In this document: one piece after another, positions 1 to 9,104 of the stretch | Layout: every line of letters starts with the position of its first letter | Position numbering within the stretch: position 1 is the first letter of the stretch | From: Byssothecium circinans | Taxonomy: Eukaryota > Ascomycota > Dothideomycetes > Pleosporales > Massarinaceae | Length of the DNA: 11,771 nucleotides | Assembly (NCBI GenBank): GCA_010015675.1 | Contig: ML976997.1 | Span: forward strand, 628,475 to 640,245 | Reading direction: 5' to 3' | Position numbers and translations under genes: made by a program | The notes under the pieces: model-generated | Database searches by the model: none | Told to the model about the DNA's origin: nothing | What the model saw: only the letters and a program-made list of their open reading frames with translations

Positions 1-2
1 CA

Positions 3-269
3 AATACGCGAGCAGCAGAGGCTGAATCAAGGGCTCAGCAATTGCAGGCGCAACTTGAGGCCCTTAGGCCTCAACAGCCACGAAAGAGGGTTCGCATAGA
101 CCCAAATCAACGCTTTGCAGATATAGATACAATCATGATTGCAGTGCAGGCATCTGCGCTTCTACAGGAAGAAAACGATAACAATTCTAAAGAAAAGGAA
201 GCAGAAAAAGCTGCAGCTGAAATAGCAGCAAAAACTCTGCAATCTATGTGTACAGAGTGGCAATTGTAA
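3..269 (+). CDS. C-terminal end of a pogo/Fot1-type transposase (5' part outside window)
   Basis: The frame is open from the left edge of the window and ends at TAA 267-269, so only the last 88 residues are present. The segment begins with a Gln/Glu/Ala-rich helix, then a basic stretch (PRKRVRIDPNQRFADI, about residues 27-42) and a Lys/Glu/Ala-rich helical tail. A KRxRx-DPN-xRFA(D/T)I motif followed by a charged tail is, from my knowledge of fungal elements, typical of the region after the DDE catalytic domain in pogo/Fot1-like transposases. The catalytic core and any DNA-binding domain lie outside the window, so activity cannot be judged. No internal stop is seen in this piece. The TTG at 42 is not a real start. 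Alternative: the tail of an unrelated coiled-coil protein. Confidence 0.6.
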   Translation, partial: NTRAAEAESRAQQLQAQLEALRPQQPRKRVRIDPNQRFADIDTIMIAVQASALLQEENDNNSKEKEAEKAAAEIAAKTLQSMCTEWQL

Positions 270-304
270 CTAGGCTGGCGCAATTATTGCGTTGATTTCT
301 GAGG

Positions 305-347
305 GGTGGCCGATTTGGCGATGTGGCCGGAAACCCCTGGTGGCCGG
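305..347. repeat. Three GTGGCCG copies after the transposase stop; possible element subterminal repeats
   Basis: GTGGCCG occurs at about 306-312, 323-329 and 340-346, and AGGGGT (302-307) is inverted as ACCCCT (333-338). A short GC-rich repeat just 3' of a transposase stop codon fits the terminal or subterminal repeats of a Fot1/pogo element. The partner end lies outside the window, so this is inference. Confidence 0.4.
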
Positions 348-590
348 AATCTATATAGGCTAGCTTAGACTGCAAAAAGAAAGTGGGATGGAATTCGGAT
401 CATAACTACCCAACCTCAGTAAGACCTCGTCCTCCAAGCGAAGTATTAGACGCCGTATCCCCCTTGGATGGGTTTTACAGTACTCCATATTCCTTTCATC
501 CCAAGTTATCTACTATCTACATGGCTGCGCGAGAGAGGGGAAAAGGAGAAAGACTCCGCTCTTAATCATCACCTGTCGGTGCTGGCACGT

Positions 591-619
591 GGCTGGGTCT
601 GGGTGTTTCACCCTCAGCC
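591..619. repeat. Short GC-rich inverted repeat
   Basis: GGCTG-N5-GGGTG, a TTT loop, then CACCC-N1-CAGCC can fold as a two-part stem. It stands alone in intergenic DNA and no function can be assigned. Confidence 0.4.
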
Positions 620-1267
620 GCATCGCTAGTACGTACACGTGGTACAGTAGGTGCGGCGGAGGGCTTGATCAAAACTCGCCTCGAGAAGCTGAATAGGTGC
701 TCGGGAATTTTTTTGAAAAGAAATGGTGTGGGTAGCTGAACACAACCACAAGATTAGGGAGAGGAAGAAGCAGGGGAAGTCGGGTCGAACCGTTGGATTG
801 AGGATGAGCTTGGTGTACATGTACAGTAGTTTAACAAACGCCTTAAGAAAATTGAACTTAGTCGTGAAGCGCAAGGTGTAGATAGGCGAAGATGACAATA
901 AGATTGGGGAGATAAAACGCTAGAATAAGACGCACCATTAGATGGCGGACGAGCTTGATGCTTTAGCTAATGCGGTGCAAACGCTGCTGTGCGAAGTTAG
1001 GTGTTGTTAACAAGAAGCGCTAAACACGCAACCTTGAGAATGGGAGACCCTGAGAATGAGGGGGCTCCCGAAAGATGCGAGAGATCCTTCAAGATAGACA
1101 TCTTTATTAAATGTAGTCGCCGATGGCGCTCGCTTGAGTACGAGGAGCACTCCGATTTTGCAGCACTACGCTAACAACAGCAATACCTCATGCCTCCACC
1201 AGGCAACCTCACCATTCCAATCCAAGGCTAAGAGATACAAACAAAAACACCCCTTCTACCTTCTACT

Positions 1268-3298
1268 TTACTTCCGCATCTCAGCGGCTTCCTGGCCAAA
1301 CCTCGTCTTCGTCCGGAGAATATGGCCCCATTTATAGAAGCCAAAGAGGCAGGGCACGAAGACCAGCGCCAGGAAACCGGGGATGCTGGAGGCCCAGTGG
1401 ATGCCGAGTTTGGCGTACATGGAGCCTGTGAAGAGCCTGGGGGTGGGGTCAGTATGAGTCTCGATCTCGATGATAACTGGGAGGAATGATAAAGGGAGAA
1501 AGAAACTTACGGAAAAGCAGCGCCGGCCACCGACCTCAAAACCGTACTCGCCGCTAGCGCTGAAGCAGAGTACCCCATATACGCATCAACGATGTAATTC
1601 GTAAGCGACATATACAACAGCACCATGCCGAACCCAAACAGCGTCCCAGCAGACACACACACAAGCCAATGCACACTAGGATCATTCGTCCACGCGAACC
1701 AAAACAATCCGATCGGCAGCGCCGCCGCGCCCAGCATTGCCGGCGGGAGACGAGCCTCCGGCGGCGCGGCGCCGTGGTTTGCAGTGACGACGCGCGCGTA
1801 CCGCGCTTGGTCGACGAGCGCGACGTAGAAGAGCGAGATAATGATTCCGAGGACGAGGGCGAGGAAGGGCAGACTGGCGATTCCTTGGGGCCAGCCGCGG
1901 TGCTGTTGGAAGACGATTGGGTAGGCGGCGAAGAGGAGGAAGAGCGTTCCGTGGACGACGGAGAGGAAGAGCGAAAGGAGCGTTACTATGGGTTCGTAGA
2001 TGAGCATTATCCAGGGTCGGAGGGCGCCGATGCGGAGTTGTTGTGCTATGGGTTTTGGCGTTGCGCCCGCCACGACGTGTGGTTTCCCGGTCGTTTTTGT
2101 GAGGTGGGTGGCGCGGCGTTGGAGGAGTACGGGTGCGTAGGTCTCGGGGAATGTGAAGGTTAGAATCGTCCAGGTTGGGACCGACGCGGCGGTGATGAGC
2201 ACGGGGATGCTGCGCCAGCCGAAGCGCGCGTCGAGGAATCCGCAGATTATAGGGGCGATGTTTTGGCCCATTAGCCCGGCGAGGGTGAAGATGCTGAGCA
2301 CGAGGCCGCGTTCTTGCGCCGCGAAGATGTCGCCTATGACGGCTGGGGCGACGGCTTGGGTGAAGGAACCGGTGAGGCCGCCGAAGAAGCGGAGCGTTAT
2401 GATGGCGGTCATGGAGTTTGCGAAACCGGTGCTGCCGGAGAGGAGAACGAAGGCGCCGAAGGTGAAGATGTAGAGTTCGCGGCGGCCGTAGACTTCACTG
2501 AGGGGAGAGAGGAGGAGGGCGCCGACCGCGAAGCCGAGGACGAAGGTTGAGGTTGTCATTAGTGCGACTGTTTGGTTGACATTGAAGTCGAGTTTCATGG
2601 TGCGGGTTCCTTTTCACTCGTTAGCTCTCGTCTTCCTTCCCCGTCAAATATTCCTAGATGGTTTCTTCCGCTATAGGGTGAGTTGGGATGAGAGGGGATG
2701 CCGTACCTTGCGAGAACCCCGACGAAGCAATCGAAACCATAAACACAGCAAAAGCCAAAACCATAGCGTTCATCCACTTGGTCGTCTTCTTAAAATTCAG
2801 AGGATTCTCAGGATCGTCGTCTTCCCATTCCACGAGATAGGCCCCATCTTTCATCCCTTCCTTCTCTTCCACAAAATTCACATCCTCCTCAAAACCCCTG
2901 GAATTCCTGCTCACCCAACTAGGCCGTCTCTCGACATCGAACTCTCCACTCCACACTCTTTCCTTGCTGCTATCGGTGTAATCGTTCATGGTCATGGGGG
3001 CGAGCCATGTTTGCCGCCGGCCGGCCCAGTGCTGGTGCTCGTTTTGGGGCGGGGGCGGGGGCGGGAGAAGGGTATCAGAGACCATGACGGACATGCGTGA
3101 GGCGCGGGCTTCGGTGTCGAAGGCACCGGCCCATCGTTTGTTGACTTGCCGGAAGGACGCACCGCGCTGTGGCCATGGTGCTGAGAGGGCGACGTCGTTG
3201 CTTGTTGGGTCGGGGGAGGGCCAGATTGTTTGGCGGTTTAGACGGGGCTCGTGGCGGAGTGGGGGGCGGCCTGATTTTTGGAATTTTGCTGATGCCAT
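1268..3298 (-). CDS. MFS drug:H+ antiporter (DHA1-type), 619 aa, three exons
   Basis: Predicted 12-TM plasma-membrane proton antiporter of the DHA1 branch, the group exporting drugs, fungicides, polyamines or small metabolites; the substrate cannot be told from sequence. Exons on the minus strand are 3298-2707, 2609-1511 and 1436-1268. Intron 1 (97 nt) has a CTAAC branch and intron 2 (74 nt) has a GTAAGT donor, an ACTGAC branch and a CAG acceptor. Phases close to an exact 620-codon frame. Residues 1-174 are cytosolic and contain a proline run (79-84) and the family box DPENPLNF (162-169). TM1 follows at about 175-195. Motif A, SPLSEVYGRR, is at 232-241 and the FPETYAPVLL box after TM6 is at about 350-359. 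The C-terminus ends RFGQEAAEMRK, typical of the family. The start at 3298 has a strong context (AAAATGGC). The N-terminal tail is longer than usual, so a downstream Met (for example 69) is possible. No disabling change is seen. Confidence 0.93.
3046..3065 (+). repeat. G4-C-G5-C-G5-C-G3 tract, possible G-quadruplex, encoding a proline run
   Basis: Four G-runs (3046-3049, 3051-3055, 3057-3061, 3063-3065) separated by single C residues lie on the plus strand, which is the template strand of the MFS gene. They match the simple G-quadruplex pattern with one-base loops. On the coding strand they read as consecutive proline codons in the cytosolic N-terminal tail. Such a tract is prone to length change. 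Confidence 0.7.
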
Positions 3299-3700
3299 TT
3301 TGAGGGCTGATGTGGTGTGAAGCGGGGTTGAAAGGCGTGTTTAGAGATGAGTTGAAAGGATGAGTGGCTCGACGTCAGAGAAGGGTATGTAAGTGTTGAA
3401 AGGGGGAGTCAAAAGTGAATGTGACCCGACGAAATATACACAAAAAGAAGGTGTTGTATGTAAAGTGCGACCAGCACCAAAATGTATGGCGGCCAGCGAA
3501 AAAACGTACAAGAATGAATAGAAGAGAGTAAGACCGTCTAGTCTATAGAGAAAGAAAAGAAGATGAGATGAGACGAAGCACTCAAGCTCTTTCAGGTCGA
3601 AGAAACAAGGACACCGAAGAAACGAAACGGACAAAACGAAACGAGGGTATCGAAGGTGCCTATTGCTGGGCGGCGGCGGCCAAGACAGCCTTATACTCAA
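3299..3700 (-). promoter_or_regulatory. Probable promoter and 5' leader of the MFS gene
   Basis: Read on the minus strand, the region about 3480-3640 is strongly pyrimidine-rich (GAAA/GAGA-type purine runs on the plus strand), a common feature just upstream of transcription starts in filamentous fungi. A possible TATA element, TATAAGG, lies at 3695-3689. One GAGTCA hexamer is at 3406-3411. The open frame at 3341-3700 looks like a by-product of the pyrimidine tract. Confidence 0.5.
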
Positions 3701-5986
3701 CGGCGGACTGCATCATCGGGTCAGAGGGATAGTGACTGCAAAGTCGGTGCTGGTAGGTGGTCCAAGTAGGTCCACTTGAAGCTTGATGCCGCGTTGACGT
3801 GGAGGCGCAACGTCAGTAGCCCGCTTGTACCTTGCATATCTAGAAGGATAGATACCGGAATGGGTAATGGAGCCTTATAGGATGAAACGGAGGCGCCTTA
3901 TCCACTCATCTATTTTCTACCCTAGCCTCGTGTGATTGCATACCCAAGAGCACTTTAGACGAGCCGTCTGGGTCCGGACCTATATTAGATGGGGGATCGA
4001 TCTTCTTGGAGTGCGTCCGAAGGAATATAACGTGCGGCCTTGATACTTGATAGGTGTCGTTTATGCAAAGTCCAACTTCCTCTCTTCGCAATGCTTAGAA
4101 TCTTTTCTCACATTCCAACTACCAAGCTTCCCTCACCACGCTCCGTTTCCCGGGCCTTCCCATCCCCAGTCTCGTCCTCGGCGAAACTTGTCATTCACGC
4201 GCTTTCCATTTCCTCTCTTTTCATTCGTCACTCAGCCACTATACTGTATATCCTACAAGCCATCTTGCGCGGCCAGGAAAACAACTCTCGACTCCCACCC
4301 AATGGAAAAGTCGCTGCATGAGACACATTTCTGAGGCACAAAGGCGGCATTATAACACGTCCAAGCTGGGTACGTTCTATTGGAAGCACGGCCTTAACAT
4401 AAATGAAGCAGTCGTGCCGAGGGGTTCTGTTTTAGGCATGGAAGTGTCGTTGGCGGTGGGATCGGGGAACTTGGATAGAGAGGTTTCATGCAGGGCAAGC
4501 GCGGCGCGTGGTCCGTTTTTGTCGGCAGCGCCGCCGACGCGTGGGCGAGTGTGGGGGCGACTTGGCGGTCATGACATTAATCGGCGGAGGTTGTGACAGG
4601 CGTAGCGCGCGATTGATGAAGGGATGATGAGAGGAGGGGATGTTGGTGAGCGAGATTGGTTGAGGTTTGTGAGGTGAGATTTGGAGGGAAGACTTCAGCA
4701 CGGCGCGTGTAGATAGAGGCATGCTCATCATGGTAGCGACCTCACCTGGGCAGTCTCAGCCTGATTATGAGTTTGAAGGAACCTCCGATATATTGAATAT
4801 TAAGGCTAGGAACGCAATAGTACAGTTACTACACTATTATGGAAGGATTCCGATGAAATCGCTATCGCGCGATTCATGCCCTGCATATCCGCAGAGCCTC
4901 ATCGAGTTTCATCCTAAGTCCATGGAATGAGTCATTTTTTCCTCCAATCATCGGAAATGTTTCACCCCTAAATCTTGCGACGAAGGCTTCTGGCGATAAT
5001 CTCCGATAGATTGGGGCACAAAGAAGGCAGATTCTCAACCGTATTTGGCGGTTTGAGGAATTGGAGGATGAAGATGGCGTTTGAAGGTTTCATCAGTGCG
5101 ATCAGCGGCAGCGGCCCAGTGGAGCATTCCGCTTCGTTGGCCGTGCGCTGGATGCATGGATGGGTCTAGAACGACGTGGATGCATGCTACGACCTGTTGA
5201 GTATTGACATTTCGTAGTGAATACCAGTCACATGATGGGTACTCATCATTCAAGATTGAAAACCGCACCACTTCTCATCTCAGGGTCAGCTTAGAAGTAT
5301 CCCACCAGTACTCAAGTCAAACTCGGGCTCGATATTAGCAACCCGCTAGACCTACAGAATTCTAAGGCTACATCATCTTATGAATTACGAGTTCGCTTGC
5401 GCGGCACGACTTGGCTCTTGCGGCCTCGTTAAATTGATTAGTGTCCCTCGCACCAAACTAATCAATTCTCACTTGCGACAGCAAGCACTTATCACCGGTG
5501 TTTGAGAACGCCCGAAAGAAAGAATGGCGTTGCGATTGTGACAGGGGATGCTTACCATAACGAACGGATAGATTGGATTCAGAAACATGACGACTTGACA
5601 TACGACGCGCGCCATAAGCCAAATTATTGAAAACTAACTTAGCTCATTAGACGAGTAGACACTGCTCAGATTCCGTCAGTTTCATATAACATTTTCTGTA
5701 TAGTAATCCTCGAACGATTCTTATTAGTCGTAGAGTCGTTTACAGCTCTGTGACTTAAACGTTCCGCACGATCTTGAACCTCTTTCGTATTTTGCGGGCA
5801 TAATGGAAGTTCATTTTAAAGCCAGCACTACCGGGAAGAGGAAGCAATTGATGAAAAGATTGTATTGAGATATGTATGCAGCTATAATCGTCCAACTACC
5901 TAAGGAACAACCAAATACACCAAAACCCGTTCCTGACTTCGACAAAAGGAATTTATAAAGCTTGGCCTGATTCCCTGGACATTTTT
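3701..5986. other. Long stretch with no convincing gene
   Basis: Several short open frames occur (4091-4321, 4318-4596, 4486-4731, 4721-4930, 4975-5169), but none has recognisable domains, clear splice partners or a promoter arrangement like the neighbouring genes. A single TGAGTCAT site is at 4928-4935 with no TATA box beside it. The right part (about 5270-5986) should include the 3' untranslated region of the next gene, which reads leftwards. Confidence 0.55.
5432..5467. repeat. Perfect 11-bp inverted repeat with 14-nt spacer
   Basis: AATTGATTAGT at 5432-5442 is repeated in inverted orientation as ACTAATCAATT at 5457-5467. It could form a hairpin or be the remnant of a small inverted-repeat element. 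It lies about 520 bp beyond the stop codon of gene B, and I see no target-site duplication. Confidence 0.75.
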
Positions 5987-6900
5987 CTAAGAGGCATGCT
6001 TGTCTGGCCGCTCTGATGGCGCTGAGGCTTGATCTGGAATGGCTTCGCCGTCTTTTGAGAATACCGACTTTCGAGAAAGCTCGTCAATCTTGCACTTCCA
6101 CTTCAAAAGCGACTCCAAGTCCATGAACGCTTTTAAGGGTGTTTCAAACTGTTGAGTTCGGACTGTATACAGCGGCTTCGCTGTGGCTGCGCCGGCAATG
6201 TCACGGATCTCGAACCGAATGGAGATTTTCGTTCCGCCAAGGTGATGGAGTGGACGAAAAATGGCATCTTTTTTATATTGAGCCTCTGACGGGCCGTGGT
6301 TCTTCAACAGCTCATGCGTTAGGACTAGACTGTCAGCGTTGTCAGGATGCATACACAGCTTACTTACTCTTGACTTTCTGTAGTACATTGTGGAAAGAGC
6401 TTCCTAGCTCATCAAGCTGGTCTTCCTCCTCATCTGTTGTGTTAATTTCGACGGAACTATCTTCTCCGCAGATTTTTTTAATAGCTTCCGCTAAACATAA
6501 GTTTTCTGAGCGACGGTTATACTGTTTTTGCGACATGCCACCTGCGAGCCCTTGTAGTCCGCTCCTCACTGCCATTTCCTCGAGGCGCCTCTCCAGATCC
6601 CCGTATGCGTCGATTTCGGAGTCGCACCAGTTAGACTGCTGCAGTTCTCTGGTGGAACCGTCGGTGGTATTCATCGCCTTCAATACCGTCCTGTACATCT
6701 CCTCTGCTCCATCGCCGGGGTTGCTCTCCACGTCAACTTCGAATGAATGTTGACACGTAGGTACACACGTAGTGCAGAATAGATATGCGTACTTCTTCTC
6801 CGCATACTCTGCATTACATTAGCGCTCGCTGCCTAAGCCTGAATCTGTTCCTCTTCATATGTTACGTACTCAAAATCCTTTCTATGTTATATTCAGCCAT
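5987..6900 (-). CDS. Gene B: Cys/His-module protein of unknown function, 256 aa, three exons
   Basis: Family not recognised. Exons are 6900-6870, 6808-6368 and 6285-5987. Intron 1 (61 nt) has a GTACGT donor and a GCAG acceptor. Intron 2 (82 nt) has a GTAAGT donor, a CTAAC branch and a TCAG acceptor. Phases give an exact 257-codon frame. The start at 6900 has a strong context (ACAATGGCT) and lies 132 bp below a TATA box; an in-frame Met further up (7068) lies upstream of that TATA box and is excluded. Seen in the protein: a short N-terminal helix, EKKY at 14-17, then F21-C22-x2-C25-x3-C29-x-H31-S-F33, possibly a metal-binding knuckle. A DLERRLEE helix follows at 81-88, and an acidic stretch at about 126-145. 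A predicted strand/strand region spans about 176-204 and a helix about 208-228 (DLESLLKWKCKIDEL). The tail is polar. No signal peptide or membrane segment is seen. Shares two intron positions and several motifs with gene C. Confidence 0.72.
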
Positions 6901-7031
6901 TGTCAAGATCCGAAGTTGGTTACACCCGTGGTCCGTATCCAAGCGCTGTAGTGGTGCAGATATTGGAAGTCGTTCGGAGTAGTGGTTAAGGAAGAGTGCT
7001 GGAAGACAGAAGTGGAGACTGCGGGGGGTTT

Positions 7032-7118
7032 CTTTATATAGATGCGTAGAGTCATCGCGGAATGGCAAGATTTTGAGTGACTCTTTAATGGGAATGGTTC
7101 TTGGCGTACGTGTGACTC
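7032..7118 (-). promoter_or_regulatory. Promoter of gene B: TATA box plus three TGACTC-type sites
   Basis: On the minus strand a TATATAAAG box lies at 7040-7032, 132 bp upstream of the ATG. TGACTC/GAGTCA sites are at 7049-7054, 7078-7083 and 7113-7118. The first starts 8 bp upstream of the TATA box. TGACTC is the core of Gcn4/CpcA/AP-1-type bZIP sites (established knowledge); binding here is inference. Confidence 0.65.
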
Positions 7119-7711
7119 CTCATTTTGCACTCATCAGTTTGAATCTCGAAGGCGCTTTGATGAGCTCGCAGTATCTGTGTGCGTTCCATTTGGGCGTGCT
7201 GGAGTGTATGGAGCCAGCCTCACAGCTAGGCCACGGGTAATAGAGTTACTGAGAAAGTAGCGAAGCGGAGAGAGGTATGCTCACGCCGATTGAAAAATGT
7301 TGCAGAAGTGTACTGGCTCACACCTTTGTGCGTCATATTCCTCGGCATGGTTTGATCTTGATTCGCCGAGCTAGCTTACCAGGACTGTAATACTGTCACG
7401 GCTTGCATCACGACCTAGAAAACGCATGCAATCGTTCGCAAGATAAAGATTTTAATTCTATATACAAAAGACAGCAAGAATTAAAGCTTAAAAGAAACCC
7501 CTCTGCCCCGCCCCCACTCCATATACAATTTAAAAAAGGAAAATAACACCACCAAGTCCATTCCACCACATCCCGTTCCTGAAGATTGGTCTTTGACGAC
7601 AAGGTGCTGAGTTCTGCCGGTCCGCTGGTATCAGCGCCGTCAGCGAGTTTATGGCGTTCCAACTAATGAATTGATTTGTGCAGTTGGAAGGCCTTTCCAC
7701 GTATCGAAGAC
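7119..7711. other. Intergenic region between genes B and C
   Basis: No gene recognised. It should hold the 3' untranslated region of gene C (right side, AT-rich around 7430-7560) and distal upstream sequence of gene B. The open frame 7408-7662 on the minus strand lacks an ATG-linked promoter and splice partner, and lies in the expected 3' region of gene C. Confidence 0.5.
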
Positions 7712-8853
7712 CTAGCCTCGGTCCTGCTGATTTTCAGTATCTGATACGTCCGCCTCTGTGTCGGTCTTTTGCTGAGGGCTTCCAGGAGGCTCCATTTCAT
7801 AGCTCTCGGAGACTTCCGAGTCAGCCTCCTCAGATGAAGACAAGTCATCATTTGCCTCTGAGGAATCGCTTCGTTTGACGATAGAGTGCCATTCCCTTTC
7901 CAAATCTTGTAAATCTTGTAAATCTTGCCGCAACTCTTGCAGTGACTTCCGCAAAGTCCTACAGATCCTGCTTTGCTTTATAAACGAAGGGTTTTTCGTC
8001 GATATAGGTATGGCTTCGATCCGTGTTGAAAATCCAGTGTTTTTATATTCCTTCTTTCCAAGATACTCGAAGAACGTGAATTGAAGCCTCCAGGAGCCAG
8101 CATATCTTAACCGAAGTAGCTTCCACGCTGCTTCTGTTCAAGTTAGCAGATGTACCCTCTTGGTGACGCAAAATCTTACCCTTTACAGATTTATACTCCT
8201 CCGAAGTTGAAATGCGTCTGTTGATGCGAATATACCTGTTATGCTTTTCTTCCCAATCTGACAACGGAACCAGCCACTCCAGCAGACCCCCTGGCGAGCA
8301 CAGAAGCTTTCTTTCGACATCGCCTTCTGGAAAGCCTCTCCCAGTGCAGATCTTTTGGTTGATTTCAAGCCTATATTTAAGGTCTTCAATGAGAAGCGCC
8401 CTGGCTTTTAGGTCGTCGTCGGCGCTGCGCGAGTAATCTAGAGGGATCTGCGGATCCTTGCCAAAGCCTGGTTTCTTACATGGTTTTATCTCGGGCTGAA
8501 ATTTTTTCTGGTTGTCTTGACCCTGCGTAACTATAATGTGAGTGAAGCTATGGCAGCCCTCGCAATTCACTGAGAACGGGCAGCCATAAGTCTTTTCCAG
8601 AAGGTCTATTGCATAATGTTAGCACCAAAACCGACTGCTGACTCGCTCGTTTTTCTCTATAACGCACCCATAAGTTCATATATCTGCCCACGAATCTTCC
8701 CGTAGTCATTCGAATCGTGTCCATAGGCTAAATCATCTTCTAGGATAAAGAAGCTCGTCAGGTTCAGCCACGCCAATATTATTGAAGTACATTACCATTT
8801 GTGGGTTCCCTAACCACCCGTGCTATGTTTCCTATTGATTTTAAAGCGTCCAT
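7712..8853 (-). CDS. Gene C: Cys/His-module coiled-coil protein of unknown function, 325 aa, four exons
   Basis: Family not recognised. Exons are 8853-8796, 8739-8668, 8605-8180 and 8133-7712. Introns of 56, 62 and 46 nt have donors GTAATG, GTGCGT and GTAAGA, branches CTGAC, CTAAC and CTAAC, and acceptors TAG, TAG and CAG. All three are phase 1 and close to an exact 326-codon frame. The start at 8853 is 103 bp below a TATA box. Seen in the protein: EKTY (47-50), then C52-x4-C57-x2-C60-H61-S-F63, possibly a metal-binding knuckle. Next come DLKYRLE (118-124), LLCSPGGLLEWL (144-155), predicted strands at about 198-230, and a helix/coiled coil at about 236-268 containing QDL repeats. The tail from about 273 is Ser/Asp/Glu-rich and probably disordered. 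No signal peptide or membrane segment. Cytosolic or nuclear location is likely but not shown. Apparent paralogue of gene B, about 0.8 kb away. Confidence 0.82.
7902..7928 (-). repeat. Three tandem 9-bp units coding for Asp-Leu-Gln in gene C
   Basis: AAATCTTGT occurs at 7902-7910 and 7911-7919, with a third copy (AAATCTTGC) at 7920-7928. On the coding strand it reads as repeated QDL tripeptides in the predicted coiled coil (residues about 255-263). The unit is a whole number of codons, so copy-number change keeps the frame. Confidence 0.85.
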
Positions 8854-8956
8854 GACGGGTAACCTTGAAGTAGGGTGTGGTACAGGTGGTGTGTATGCTT
8901 TAAGAAAGAATGGTAGAGGTATGGTAAGGTGTGTGGAGGACGTGAGATACGCCGCG

Positions 8957-9104
8957 CTTTTATATATGTAGTGATGACTCTTAATTGTGTGATTCACTCG
9001 ACCTTGGCATGCTTGGGGGGCTATGGATACGGGCGAACATGACTGGAATCCACATTATATATTTTGACTCATGCCCATGAATGGGTCATCCTATTCAAGA
9101 GTCA
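8957..9104 (-). promoter_or_regulatory. Promoter of gene C: TATA box plus three TGACTC-type sites
   Basis: On the minus strand TATATAAAAG lies at 8966-8957, 103 bp upstream of the ATG. TGACTC/GAGTCA sites are at 8975-8980, 9065-9071 (the full TGACTCA palindrome-like form) and 9099-9104. The first starts 8 bp upstream of the TATA box, as in gene B. Confidence 0.65.

Larger units (their letters stand above)
270..1267. other. Gene-free stretch between transposase tail and MFS gene
   Basis: I see no convincing coding region. The longest open frames (383-565 and the minus-strand 626-898) lack an ATG with supporting context, recognisable domains or splice signals. The stretch should contain the 3' end of the putative transposon near 300-360 and, at its right side, the 3' untranslated region of the minus-strand transporter. 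No tRNA B-box-like sequence was found. Confidence 0.6.

Noticed and set aside
383..565. Open frame of 60 codons downstream of the transposase tail
   Set aside because: Begins at GTG, the first in-frame ATG is near the end, and no homology or splice signals are recognised.
1625..2550. Several plus-strand open frames, including one of 164 codons at 1669-2163
   Set aside because: They lie antisense to exon 2 of the MFS transporter and arise from its GC-rich codon use; their Glu/Gly/Arg-rich products have no family features.
4091..4321. Plus-strand open frame of about 76 codons beginning MLRIFSHIP, faintly resembling a mitochondrial presequence
   Set aside because: The sequence is pyrimidine-rich low-complexity DNA with no TATA box, splice partner or recognisable domain; a Ser/Pro/Leu-rich product is expected from such composition.
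6139..6753. Plus-strand open frame of 204 codons
   Set aside because: It is antisense to gene B and spans its intron 2; the minus-strand model has matching splice phases, a TATA box and paralogue support.
8043..8570. Minus-strand single-exon reading of 175 codons ending at 8043
   Set aside because: It reads through a 46-nt intron with a GTAAGA donor, a CTAAC branch and a CAG acceptor; splicing continues the frame into a long open exon and places the intron where gene B also has one.
8779..8997. Upstream in-frame Met extension of gene C (start 8997)
   Set aside because: The TATA box at 8957-8966 lies inside this extension, so transcription should start below it; the ATG at 8853 is preferred.
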